A stretch of DNA of 64,000 nucleotides, taken from assembly GCA_030407005.1 (NCBI GenBank), contig JAUDYN010000006.1, positions 1,612,001 through 1,676,000 on the forward strand, written 5' to 3'. Below the pieces are notes generated by a model, which made no database searches, was not told the DNA's origin, and worked only from the letters and a program-made list of their open reading frames with translations. Below, in pieces: positions 1-10,896 of this stretch (its first letter is position 1; each line of letters opens with the position of its first letter). Source of the stretch: Desarmillaria ectypa (Eukaryota > Basidiomycota > Agaricomycetes > Agaricales > Physalacriaceae). Both the position numbers and the translations under genes were made by a program.

Positions 1-908
1 TGCCGACGCTAGGAAGATTATAGGCGTAAATAATCAAGTCAAATTCCGTGCGTTGTCCAAGCATGGCATTTTAGAGTCGCATCCGACACGAGGAGCCATT
101 TTTTTATCATGTGAAGGAGCACATCCTGTGTTTCGCCCAGGACCAGCAGTAGACCTTTGACGCGGCCCCAGATCCGAAAGAGGGCCCCATTCTGAAGCTT
201 GAAGCGTGGTCCTAGCACAGCTGCGAGCGTTTCCGTTCATAAAATCTGGTATCCAATTCTCAGAGCCTACTGACGTCAAGAAGTGAATATTTTTGAAGTG
301 GAAGAAGAAGCTGGTTGGAAAAATACTTGAATATTACAGTTGAGTTTTTTTCACCAGCAGCTTGAAGCTAACAAGATGCGTCCATCATCCAAATTCATGA
401 GCAGATCATGAGATAGACGCCAGGCTTGGATGTTTAGGGTTTGATATTCACCTGTCGAACCTCCTCCAGCGCGTTCGTAGGCTGGAACTCGATTTAAACT
501 GATAATGGACCGCTGTTGGCGTTCCAATCTCGCCAATCGAAATGAATACTGGCGTATCTTGACCATAAGCTCAGTCACATGCCTCCCGGGAGGGAGTCTG
601 CTTCATTTTTCCTACCTTGGCCAATAAGTATAGGACCAAGTACGCTATGAACCACAGAGAGAATCCGAATCTGCAATACACATTGTCTGGAAGGTGAAGC
701 GGTTAGGATGCACGGGTAAAGTAGAAAAACCACCGGTCCACAGAATACTTCTTTCAGTCTAAGGCGGAACAACAGAGTTGCCAGGAATGTTAATTGCCTC
801 CACAGGCGACATTGCGATTATTACATTTATTTTGTTTCTGCTGCCAATACATTCCTACAACAATCTGCTCAAAGATTAGAGACGCTGAAGGATAGCAAAG
901 AGAATAGC
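1..908. other. no supported gene (3' flank of HOM6)
   Basis: I see no gene I can support here. Short open frames occur on the minus strand (about 34-279 and 351-578), and the second of these has a basic, protein-like composition. I could not join either to a start codon, plausible splice sites or a known family. They may be terminal exons of a gene lying to the left of the window, or chance frames. Confidence 0.4.
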
Positions 909-2029
909 TCACTTGAACAAGTCGGCCAGCACTCCCATAGCAGTGACGGCGGCGCCTGCGCCTGCGCCCTGCACAATCAACGGCCGAGGGCTATACCTCT
1001 CCGTGTGGAACATGATAATGTTATCCGACCCTCCCAAACTCGTCGCGAACGGGTGTGTCGTCGGATACTTTTCCAGACCCGCTTTGACCTCGCCCTTGGT
1101 AGGGTCCACGACACCGACGAACCGCAGAACCTTGCCCTCCCTTGCAGCCTCCTTCCTCATGGCGTCAAACTGGGCATCAAATTCTGGAAGGCGCCCGATG
1201 AACTCGTCGCCTGTGGGGATACCCTCGAGGGCCGGAGGGATGAGGGATGCTGTCTGTACCGACGTGAAGGAGTCGATGGATGGGGAGGGCGCGATGGTAC
1301 GCGATAAGATCGTCAGCTTGCGTGCAACGTCGAAGCCATTAAGGTCGTCTGCAGGGTGGGGCTCCTGCCACCGCGTATATTCAGAACTTGGTTCCTTGAA
1401 AACGATTTGATGCTCACCGTGTACCCCTTCTCCCTCGCCTCGCTCACCACCGAAGAAAACGCAGGCCCGTCGGGACTTCCGGTGGAGTACTGATTGAAAA
1501 TGTAGCTCATCGTGCCCGAAAACACACCTTCAATCTTGAGGACCTTGTCTCCGGTCAGGACAAGATCTTTGAGCGTCGAGATGATAGGTAAACCAGCGCC
1601 AACCGTCGACTCGTTCAGGAATCGCGCGCCGGTGGATTTACCTGCGTCCAAGATGGCCTTATACAGGGAGTACGAGCCTGAAAATGCCTTCTTGTTGGGG
1701 GTGATAACATGGAGCCCGGAGGAGAGCCAGAGCGGGTAGAGCGCCGCGATGTCATCCGATGAGGTGTTGTCGACGACGACGACTTTATCTGTGGGCGTCA
1801 CTAGGGCCTTGAGGCGCTCTGTGAGGGACTTGATGTCCGCTTTTTCAGTGGAATTGGAGAGCTGAGTCTTCCAGGACGACGTTATGGGCGTGTCGGGCGA
1901 GAACAGCGTCCGAGTCGATGATGTCAAGGCGACCAGTTGGAACGGTGATCCCGGCACGGACAGAAGTTGCTTGATGAACTCAGAACCGACCAGACCAACA
2001 CCAATGACCGCGACCCGAACTTTCGACAT
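909..2029 (-). CDS. HOM6: homoserine dehydrogenase
   Basis: This enzyme makes homoserine from aspartate semialdehyde with NAD(P)H, the branch point to threonine, methionine and isoleucine, in the cytosol. Two exons (1418-2029 and 909-1364) flank a 53 nt intron that begins GTGAGC and ends GGCAG on the minus strand. The spliced frame is 355 aa, close to the roughly 359 aa of yeast Hom6. The N-terminus carries the Rossmann motif VAVIGVGLVGSEF. Next come the dinucleotide-domain segment with VITPNKKAF, the catalytic-domain signature NESTVGAGLPI and then GVFSGTMSYIFNQ. The C-terminus ends in the family's GAGAGAAVTAMGVLADL. There is no ACT domain and no aspartokinase fusion, as in other fungi. The start was chosen because it opens directly into the first beta strand of the Rossmann fold. 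Confidence 0.95.
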
Positions 2030-3766
2030 GATGGTAACTCAAGAAAAAATAATTTCGAAGTTCATCCGGAATGGTATGTATTCCGCGATATCGATCAAGT
2101 ATGATTAAATTTTACATTTGGCTAAATCTTACACTACTACGAACGCATTCGCCTGAAGGGAGAAAGTCAGCCATTAGTCAACGTCAACAAGGATCTGACT
2201 TACCCTGATGCTCTGTGGCAATAGAAAGGTAGACAGAACCCTCCGAAGAGAGCTGGGGAATCAAAAAATTGCTGCTCCAAGCAGACGAAGAGTAGTCTGA
2301 GTCGAGTTACACCCACGTCTATTGACTGTCATCCCAGCAGCAAAGCCAGGGCAACGAAGCCGACAGAAAGGGTGCGCCACAGAGTGCGCTCAAGGACAGA
2401 TATCATACAACATCCCTACGAATCCAGACGGAATCAATGACCTCGTACGCTGAATCAGATCACCTGGCCCCAGGTCAACGGGGAGTATGGAGGCCATCAC
2501 CCTGCTCTTCCAAAAGTCCTTCGGCAGATGTGAACCATCCACTAATCGGTCCGCAACAAGCTGCATTCCGAGTGGACTTCGGCGGAAGACTACGGCATCC
2601 CAGGGTTGGGATACCGACGTTCAAAGGCAAAATGAATCTCGAGAGACCCATCGCCACAGGGAACGTCAAGCAGAGAAAAAATGCCATGCAACATGGCTTC
2701 TCCGTCTACCTCAACGATCCATAGAGACAGAGCAACTTCCATAAACATATTTGGTAAGCCTTCACAGCTTAGTTGCTGCGCCTCTGACGAGGCCTGCTTT
2801 CACAGTAGAGGTGATCCTCTTGTGTTTAGGCGGTTATCGCCATTCCTCCGAAGGGCCTGCTTCTTGCAGTAATCAACATCCAAGATATTCCACTCGTTTC
2901 TCCCTCCTTGTCTGTAGAGGTCCTATACTAGGATTATTATATGCACGTTCCGAGCCCGATCACTCCTAGAAAGAATGAGCGGCAGGGGTGTGAAAAGGGA
3001 AAGAGGCACGGACTGGATTTATTTCATTGACACAACTATCGAATAAAGATATAATTGATCAAGGACAAAGGCTAAGATGAAAGAGTATACCGATGCACCA
3101 CCGACTGGATTCACTCCAATTATCTTATAGCCATGATGAAATCACAGTTCAAAAGGCTCCAGGCAATACTGATATCTGCGAATACTCTGTGAGTTCCAGT
3201 CTGAAACAACACGGAGCGCGTCGAAAGAGACGCGTAGTGCGCCGATAGCCAAAGGGATGCTGCATGATACTGCCCAGTCTCTGCGACAACTTTCAAACCT
3301 GAGTCGCCTCACCCTCATATCTTCAGGTATCGAGACACCCTGGTGGATGTCTGGTACGTCGCTCGACTAGTTACAGTCGGACCCGGCTAGAGCCGAGCTA
3401 GAGAGACGGTATGCTCAGACCTTACCCACTCGCGAATAGGGACGATGGCATCCTGTACGAAGCGAGTATTGTGGCTTTCCGCCTGCGAGGAAGATGAAAG
3501 AAAGGCGCGAGGTTGAGCCGCTTCAAATAGACATTCTGTGTTTGAATGTGCTTGGCAAGAGCCGGACTTGGCTCAAGGCAGCGTTGCCTGTTCCTAGCGG
3601 CATTTATGTGCATGACATGCAAGAGGCGTACATGAACAGTATATCGATAGGAATGAACGCTAGCCACCAAAGAAGGAAGAAGTTTTTGGGAAAATCCAAA
3701 TAGGATTGTTTCATGGATGCGGCCTGATAAATCATCGACGACTTTTTCAGGCAATGAACATCGATA
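2030..3766. other. intergenic region with unassigned frames
   Basis: The 1.7 kb between HOM6 and the Dus gene has overlapping plus-strand frames at about 2437-2744 that end in a basic, Arg/Glu-rich stretch. I could not recognise them or splice them into a convincing gene. A minus-strand frame at 3422-3754 runs into the 3' end of the Dus gene and is probably its downstream sequence. The segments near 2285-2400 and 3330-3490 resemble sequence near 48.05-48.41 kb and are listed as repeats. Confidence 0.4.
3330..3490. repeat. diverged dispersed repeat, copy A
   Basis: This stretch shares ordered short blocks with 48230-48405: a TCTGGTACG start, a block around CAGCTAGAGCC / GGCTAGAGCC, then CTCAGACCTTA(C/G)CC, then a CATCCTGT / CGTCCTGT block, and finally GTAGCTTTG / GTGGCTTT. 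The order and spacing are kept, but there are many substitutions. Upstream, 2285-2310 and about 48064-48085 share an almost identical 20-mer around GAGTAGTCTGA(G/A)TCGAG. No coding potential is evident. Boundaries are approximate. Confidence 0.4.
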
Positions 3767-4997
3767 TCAACCCAGTAGTGTCAGGTCTACGTTATCTGAA
3801 CTGCCAAATGGTACACTTTCCTCGTCTACTTCGGGGACATTGTCGGATCTGATAGGCTTTCCCCTCCAACGCTCAACCTTTATTCTGAGCATCCGCTCTA
3901 CGTCGTCGATATCATAACATGTACCAAGAGCCGCGCAAAACTTCTGGTACCATGGTTTCCGGCCGCTGTCACAAAAATGAGAAGACATGACATAAAATCT
4001 CAAGAACGAAGTTTACCATTGAAAATCTACGAAATGTCTGATATGGGTTTGGATGGTAGGAAAGGTCGCTGTATCAGAGTAGTCACGGCATAGCTGCAAG
4101 TACTCCAGGGAAATGTCCACTGGATCTGCTACGGTGCCGGAGAAGATGCTGTAATAATTGGGAATAAGAGGAGTACTTTAGGCTACCAGGATGCGCGAAC
4201 TGACCATGGATTTCCAAGCAGCGTCTCGCCAACCATCACACCATCCGCTCCAGTATAATCGAGGTTACTTTGGATGTCGCTCCACACGCGAACGTTGCCG
4301 TTGCTGATTACAGGTACCCGAAGGGTCTCTGTAAGAGCTTTCACCTGTAAGAGATCCGCAGGACCGTTTCTTCTACGACGCGCTGACACCGTTCGCGCAT
4401 GTAGAGTAATCCAGGATGCACCGGCTGCTTCAAGCTTCTGAGCCAACACCGAGGTCTTTTCGACTGGTTGGCATAGCCTGAGCTTCACCGAAACCGGGAT
4501 GGCCAGGGAGTGGGAAAGAGAACAGACTGAAGGGCAGTCAATAAACATCTCAAGAGAATACTGGGAGGTTCAACGTACCTATTTGTTCAATGACAGGCCA
4601 GTCCCTTTGACCGAGAAGGTAAGCACCAAAGTGACCTTCCCGGGCAGCTTCCTGAGGACAACCGAGGTTTAAATCTAGTCATTTGGAGGTCTGTACAAAT
4701 TGTTGATTAATAGTACACACCAACTCCATCGCAATGGTCTTGAATTTTATGAGCACCCTCTACCGCAACGTCTGGGTCGTTTCCGCACAATTGCACCACT
4801 ACTTGATGATCCTTGGGCCGCTGGGAAAGATCGCGGAGATGGAATTCGAGGTAATCTTTGTCATTAACCAGTTTCTCAGGCTGGAGCATTTGAGTATATG
4901 TAAGTGTGGCCCCGTATTTGTGGGAGAGCGTTCGAAAAGGTAGGTCCGATTGGTTGACCATCGGAGCCGCGACATATGAGAGGTCTAGCGCCACCAT
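3767..4997 (-). CDS. tRNA-dihydrouridine synthase (Dus1-like)
   Basis: This is an FMN enzyme that reduces specific uridines in the tRNA D-loop using NADPH. Five exons (4721-4997, 4579-4674, 4205-4526, 4017-4148, 3767-3965) are separated by introns of 46-56 nt. They sum to 1026 nt and encode 341 aa. The barrel opens with the FMN-binding segment LSYVAAPMVNQSDLPFR. The catalytic-cysteine signature is complete only after splicing (DLNLGCPQEAAREGHFGAYL). Further signatures are the substrate-binding IPVSVKLRL, the LHART segment, and the phosphate-binding ISNGNV followed by GADGVMVGE. A KPWYQKF segment opens the helical tail. Length and the NLGCPQ context fit the Dus1 group better than Dus3, because there is no zinc-finger domain. 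Assignment to one eukaryotic Dus subgroup (1, 2 or 4) is inferred. Confidence 0.9.
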
Positions 4998-5224
4998 AAC
5001 TGCTTGTTAATGGTAGAGGCTAAGAAATTTGATATTAGTAGAGATTATTGCACATTGTGGTCGACCCCTTACCTGGGCATTGGAGTAACGAGGTCCGTGA
5101 ACAGAAGTCTCAGAGGGAGATTTCGCTCGTGGGAAAGTCATGGTGATCTTTCGGCCCATCGGTCCGCGGTCCGTAAGCCCCAGTGCTTGACCATCATGTC
5201 GTACGCTCTTCTTTCGTTTCTCAC
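4998..5224. promoter_or_regulatory. shared divergent promoter region
   Basis: These 227 bases separate the start codons of the Dus gene (minus) and the galactonate-dehydratase-like gene (plus). The two genes must take their 5' leaders and proximal promoters from this interval. I see no clear TATA box and name no binding site. Co-regulation is a possibility and not shown by the sequence. Confidence 0.5.
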
Positions 5225-6875
5225 ATGTCGTCCTCCAAGATAATCAAGATAGAGGTGATATTTAATGCTCTTGACGGTGAAAACTTGCTAACTTTATCCC
5301 CAGTACTTCAGAGTTCCACCGCGATGGCTCTTCGTTCGTGTAGAAACTACAGATGGCACTGTCGGATGGGGTGAAAGTACTCTGGAAGGCCATACCGAGG
5401 CAGTCGAAGGCGCCATGAAAGATCTCCAAGAGAGATTTACCGGTGCAGATGCTGACAATATCCAGGACATCTGGCAGACTGCATACATGATGCGATTTTA
5501 CCGTGGAGGTCCTGTCTTAATGGCGAGTGCCAATTTTACAATGATACGCCGATTGAGTATGCGCTGAACATAAATAATAGAGTGCACTATCGGGACTAGA
5601 TATCGCACTTTGGGATATCAAAGGCAAGAGGCTTGGAGTCCCGGTATGGCAGTTGCTGGGTGGTAAGGTTCGGGATCGTGTCAAAGTATACGGATGGATT
5701 GGCGGCGATCATCCAAGCGACGTCTTGAACGCTGCCCTTGAACGGAAACAGCAAGGATTTACAGCCGTCAAGATGAATGGAACGGGTTCGTCTTTCGTTG
5801 TCATGCTTCAAGTTGTTGTATCAAATAACTCTATGCACGCAGATGCGGTATCATGGATTGATTCCCCGGATGTTCTCAAGGGAACCGTAGAGCGCGTTCG
5901 TCAAGTTAGGTTCGTTAATGCCAACTCATGTACCTAACAACTCTTGTTTATTCACGTTGTTTAGGGAAGAAGCCAAAATGGATGTCGGTGTGGATTTTCA
6001 CGGTCGTGTGCACAAGGGAATGGCCAAGCAGCTGGCCAAATTACTGGAACCGTATCGGCCCCTTTTTATTGAAGGTATCATGCGAACTTTTTTGTGCGCG
6101 CTGTTTACTAACTGATTCATCCAGAACCTCTATTACCCGCACACCCGGATGAGATTGCAGATATCTCCAAACTTGTTTCGACTCCCATAGCCCTAGGAGA
6201 ACGTCTTTACACGCGCTACGAGTTCAGACCTTACTTCGAGAAGCGTGCCATTGATATTGCTCAGCCTGATGTCAGCCTTATTTTGGCCCGGAATGTACAG
6301 CTAACTCACTACTGCACAAGGTTTCTCACTGCGGGGGAATTACAGAGCTGAGAAATATTGCATCACTCGCAGAGACATATGATGTTGCATTGGCACCGCA
6401 CTGCCCGCTAGGCCCCATCGCATTGGCTGCTTGCCTGCAGGTTGCCCTGTCTGCACCAAATTGTGAGTTCGTTTCACTATATATTTTGGGTTATTGACGT
6501 CACCTTCAGTTGTTATCCAGGAAATGAGTTGGAAGGTTTGCTCAGAAAGGGATAAATTCGCAATGGTACTGAATAATAGTGCATTTTTTAGATGCACTAC
6601 AACACCGATGATCCTGAGGCTGCAGATTTGCACACGTATATGGCAAACCCACAAGTCTTTAGCATCAAGGACGGCCACATTGACGTGCTCCAAGGTATGT
6701 TACTGTCTTCCACCCATTAGACAATGAACATGTGTTCAACTTTTCAGGGCCGGGTATTGGCGTAGAAATTGCTGAAAAACTTGTCCGGACTGCTTCAGGA
6801 AAGTATACATCTAGCCGCTCAGCTTGGCGCAATCCAGTTTGGAGAGGTTCGGACGGAGGTTTGAGGGAATGGTAG
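5225..6875 (+). CDS. galactonate dehydratase-like enzyme (enolase superfamily)
   Basis: This enzyme dehydrates a sugar acid, probably D-galactonate or a related aldonate, to the 2-keto-3-deoxy acid. Ten exons starting at 5225, 5304, 5581, 5843, 5965, 6125, 6321, 6510, 6592 and 6748 sum to 1176 nt, or 391 aa. DgoD-type bacterial enzymes are about 382 aa. The capping domain shows [15 protein letters not shown], then [12 protein letters not shown]. The metal and catalytic positions of the DgoD group are visible: D and H in VDFHGRVH, Glu in FIEEPLLP, Glu in ALGERLYTR and the catalytic His in LAPHCPLGP. The ATG at 5225 opens a 10-codon first exon. Intron 2 (5523-5580) has a GC donor (GCGAGT), because no GT keeps the conserved frame. 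Mandelate racemase-like or fuconate dehydratase activity is less likely but cannot be excluded from sequence. Confidence 0.88.
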
Positions 6876-7141
6876 ATGTACCGTGTTACTGTTCGGGGAT
6901 GTATAATTTCCTAGTAGCTCATAAATGCGTCCAGGCCGGATTAAATTTCCAGGTACAGTTATCACGATGGAGATCGTGCCGAGCCTGAGGACCCTTCAGA
7001 TTCTCCACGTTCTGTTCTCTTTCAGTCACCAAGCCACGTCCGCCGCAATATATCTTATTCTATCATCGTCAAGAGCTTTGAACTCCGAGTCCGCTTTACA
7101 AGCATCAACCCTCAGCGCTCAATCCCAGAGCGATTTTTCAA

Positions 7142-7339
7142 ATGATCCGAGAGCTTACACTACAGGCTCTGTGAGTACGTTGCTTGGATTCATAACACCG
7201 CCCGTTGTAATCTGATTGTAATCCGTGAGAATGTTGTTTTTCTAGGTGCTTTTGGAAAGCTCTAGCCACAAGAGCCCGCCTTCGATCTTTGGGTCTTTCA
7301 CATAAGTGGCTCCACGGAATACTTGCTCGCATTCGTTGA
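7142..7339 (+). CDS. possible very small two-exon ORF
   Basis: An ATG at 7142 begins a 29 nt frame that ends at a good donor (GTGAGTACG). A TTTTTCTAG acceptor at 7245 continues the frame to a stop at 7339, giving about 40 aa of basic, Leu-rich protein ending WLHGILARIR. Other frames are also open upstream (6925-7215), so this may be the 3' end of a larger transcript or chance. It matches no family I know. It lies between two better-supported genes and ends 38 bases before the start of the next one. Confidence 0.22.
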
Positions 7340-7377
7340 CTAGTCATCGCGGCCTGAGCGATAAAACATTTGCGGTA

Positions 7378-8574
7378 ATGGATATGTGAGTTGATTAATA
7401 TGCTTTGTATCTTTCAAGCCACTTATTCTCTTAAGCTTGCCTAGGCCTGTCTATCCAGATCCCAGGTAAGCCCGTGTATTGGAACCTGGCTGTGAAAAAA
7501 AGAACTCGGAACCTCTTCATCTCAGTATAACAAGCTACCGTCTTGTGGCTATGCTCTTTCCTCACTGGACCGTCGTGGAAAGCCAATTTAGTGAATCAGA
7601 ATGGAAGGCTCTGTCCGACATTTCCTCGTCTCTAGCAGACAGAGGGTTGGTTTATTCTGATGACCCATACGATACGTGGAAACTAGCCGAAGAAGTTGCA
7701 CATCTTGTTGGGACTCAAGCAGATTGGTTCATGTTCCTACCGAACGAGAGACTTGATCGGTTCTTGACGGTATGCTCTAAAGGGCTGGGCACTCTATACA
7801 AGCGGGAGAAAAAGCTCGAACGTGCGTGCTGTTATTCGTCAAGTATTCCTTCTTTTTACCCAACCCTTTCATTTTTAGCTCTTGTCGGACCGAAGAAAAC
7901 TAGTCGATCAGCTTCGCTCGCAAGCTTGCCTCATGATAACCAGAATTCCACTCCTTCCTCTTCTACTAAATTGCCTAGTGCTCCTCTCCCTACCACGAAA
8001 ACACAAACAATAGCCCCTCTACGGATTATCACTGATGCTCCTTTCATGAGCCGGTAAGCTACTCTCAACTTTCAAGCTTTGACCTTGCAAGTATTTAATA
8101 CAACTTGGAAGATCTTGCAGCCCTTACCGAAATTCGCTGACCGATGCCCTGAATCCATATCGGGTGATGTCAAGGGATAATACCACAGGGTAGACGATTA
8201 TCTATCTACATTCCATGGGAAATGAAGCTGAATTTTGACATTGCGATAGAGTGCCTTACGAATCACCACTTCCGATCTACTCCAATCACAACTTTGGCGC
8301 TCCAAATCTTGGGACCTACGATTCCTCGCCGACATCCTCCCCTTCAAGCTTACCACGAGACTCTCCTGATCCTGACTCTTCAAGTTCACACATCGCATAC
8401 AGTAATTCCAATGCTTGGGCTAGCAATAATAGCAATGGACTTTATAATGCTGCAGAAACGAAATTTGGCTCGACCATGTTAAAGCCCTCGGAGTCGGAGT
8501 CAGAGCCCCAGCCTACGCCGTCGGGTCTTCGAAGAAGTCAGCGAAATCACACAAATAAAACACACAAAAAATGA
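7378..8574 (+). CDS. unrecognised protein with Ser/Pro-rich low-complexity tail
   Basis: I do not recognise this protein. The model begins with tiny exons (7378-7385, 8 nt, and 7445-7465, 21 nt), then 7526-7821 and 7879-8053, then a piece starting near 8119 and the terminal exon to 8574. The folded part starts around PHWTVVESQFSESEWKAL and includes an acidic/aromatic region (DPYDTWKLAEEVAHLVG, then ADWFMFLPNERLDRFL). The rest is low complexity, rich in Ser, Pro, Asn and Thr, and ends in a basic RRSQRNHTNKTHKK tail. There is no signal peptide or membrane segment, so a cytoplasmic or nuclear protein is likely. The last intron (donor near 8179, acceptor at 8248) is the least certain splice. An SNF-type or transcription-regulator role would be a guess and is not claimed. 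Confidence 0.55.
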
Positions 8575-8774
8575 AGGATATTAGATACTTCCTCTTGAAA
8601 TGTATATAGGCACGAGTTTACGATCGAGTTCCACGAAAATACGCAGAAAGTAGTCTTCTAGTCTGTGGGAAGTTTCCGAAAGGCCAGATAGGGGCTCACT
8701 GCCTAAGTAATCGTGACGGTCACACGAAGTTACGCTCTTTTCAACTTGACCGCGTACGTCGCCGATAGGTCGTG

Positions 8775-10376
8775 ATGGCGGATGCTGGTGAGGATCACTG
8801 CGCGGTTCTCCTGTACTCTGATAGTGATACCTTTCTCTCTTTTCTGTATCAGGATTCTTCAAGGGTACGTCTGCCGACCAGGACAGACGGTTCTCCGACA
8901 AGGAGATAAAACTGCTCAAGTCCATGAAATTCCCACCCGAGTTCGACAAGAAGGTATGGATGACATTGCAGTCATCAATATTGTCCTCAACTGTCATCAG
9001 GTTGATATGCGCAAAGTCAACTTGACCGTTATCAGACCTTGGATTGCTAAAAAGGTTACCGAACTTGTAGGTTTTGAAGATGAAGTAGTAGTGGAGTATG
9101 CTATGGGTCTTCTTGAAGATCAACAAGAACCGGTATGTTTATCTACTAATTTATTGTGACTTTTAGACTTAATTATCCTAGACACCTGATCCTAAGAAGA
9201 TGCAGATAAACCTGACCGGATTTTTGACCAAAGATACTCCGGCTTTTATGACTGCATTATGGAACCTTTTGCTCGAAGCCCAGTCAGATGTCACTGGTGT
9301 ACCCCGAACATTTGTCGAGGAGAAGAAAGCAGAGATGAGGAAGGCTCGGGAGAACGACACCCGAGTTATTGACGAGCGAGACCGCCGAGCTAGGTTAGAT
9401 GACATTCGGGATGGTGATCGCGGTGGTCGTGGTCGTGGAAGGGGCAGGGGGCGTGGAAGAGGACGCGGTGGATATGATGACGGTGGTCGGTCGCGTGATC
9501 AAGGCTGGGGTGGCCGTGGTGGTGGGCCAGGTGGGGTGAGTATTATTTCTGTCAGTTGTTTCATAGGACTAATCCCGTGCTATCTAGCCTCCCCGACGTC
9601 GTTTCTCGCGGTCACCGCCTCCTCGTCGCAAGTCACGTTCACCATCCTCAGTCGGAAGTTCGCCCCATGCCCCTCGTCGATATCGCTCTCCGCCGCGTCG
9701 GCGGTCACCTTCGTACGACAATTCTCCACCAAGGCGTCGGTCACCACCTAGGCGTCGTTCCCCTTCGCGCTCAACTTCTCGTTCCCGTTCCCCAGCTCCT
9801 TCTCGACGTCGACCTCGCTCACTCTCTCCTCCCCCTCCCCCTCCGAGCCGCCGTTACAAAGGCAGAACAAGTCGTAGTCCTCCTACTCGTCGACGTCGTT
9901 TGTCTCATTCGCCATCTCCTTCGAGCCGATCGCGTTCTCCTCCGCGAGGATACAGACGGCGCAGCCTTCGTGGGAGCATCACTCCTTCCCGGAGGCGCAA
10001 GCGTAGTCCATCGAGGTCCAGAACGCCTCCCACACCCCAACCTCGCCGAAGCCCCAGCAGGGAGCGTGGAAGAGCTCGTAAATATAGCACTAGCTCCAGT
10101 AACAGCGGGTCTCTGAGGCGCAGTCCAATGGACGTGGATAGCGACAAGTCAGAATTGAAGATCAAAGGACAAGCAGAATTAGAGCGCAAGAAGAGTAAAT
10201 GGGACAATGACGATGTGCGTACTGTTGCTTGATCGCCAAAATGGAAATCTTCACTCACTTTGATGGTGTTTCAGGAAAGCATGTCGAAAGCTGATTTGGA
10301 AAAACGAGAAAATGAACTGAAAGAAAAGGCGTTGCGGAACAAGGTCGTGAGAACACGAAAAGGAAGCGGTAGCTAA
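8775..10376 (+). CDS. SRRM1: SRRM1/SRm160-like PWI and RS-domain splicing coactivator
   Basis: This is a nuclear splicing coactivator whose PWI domain binds nucleic acid and whose RS repeats contact spliceosomal SR proteins. Six exons (8775-8787, 8853-8953, 9001-9132, 9182-9535, 9588-10214, 10275-10376) encode 442 aa. The first exon is 13 nt and its splice restores the family start MADAGFFKGTSADQDRRF. The PWI domain follows: VDMRKVNLTVIRPWIAKKV, then GFEDEVVVEYAMGLLE and MQINLTGFL. After it come a helical KKAEMRKARE segment, a GRGRGR-rich linker and about 200 residues of RS, SP and PPRRR repeats. A short Lys/Glu helix closes the protein. Similarity to human SRRM1 is strong in the N-terminal 150 residues and only compositional afterwards. 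The family is usually longer in animals. Confidence 0.93.
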
Positions 10377-10896
10377 GGGGCTCAGGGCAAGTGATCGTCA
10401 ACTCATTAATGTTTGACCGCTCCCCAGCGCTCCTTCCGCTCCAGATCCTCTCGTTCCTAATGTACAGTGCTCAGAAAGACGGCCGAACTTTGACATGTAT
10501 CTAATCCATCGGTTCTTATCTTGCACCTTTTCACTTTGCTAATATATTTGCCTTTATGACAGCCATATTGTTCGTTGGTAATTTGACCTTCTGGAGCATA
10601 AGTCATTAACATTTTGATGGTGCTGACTTAGCAGCTGGTCAATTTCCGGATTATTACCAGTCACCGTATCCGAGGTTTCTTCAAAAAAAAGTCTTGAAAT
10701 GCTTGACCTTCTATCAAATTATCTGGGTCTTGAAGCGCGCTGCTACCATGGTACTTGAGGTTTTTTTCCGTCAAGGTACCGGTGTATTGGTCATTCGTGT
10801 ACCTAAATACGTTAAGGTGGCCGCCGTCCGTGTATAAATTCCTTATCTTGCGACCATTGAATAGCCAAGAACTTAGCTACGCCTACTTTCTCAGTC
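10377..10896. other. intergenic region
   Basis: About 520 bases of AT-rich sequence lie between the SRRM1-like stop codon and the remains of the AA9 gene. Short frames are present, but no spliceable gene and no recognisable repeat. Confidence 0.5.

Noticed and set aside
64..772. Ribosomal-protein-like minus-strand frame near 351-578
   Set aside because: A basic RQYSFRLARLERQQR stretch looked suggestive, but no start, partner exon or family block could be established.
9556..10258. Several open frames of 70-186 codons on both strands across the RS domain
   Set aside because: Repeats of CGT, CCT and TCG codons stay open in many frames. The PWI/RS reading alone continues from the conserved N-terminus.
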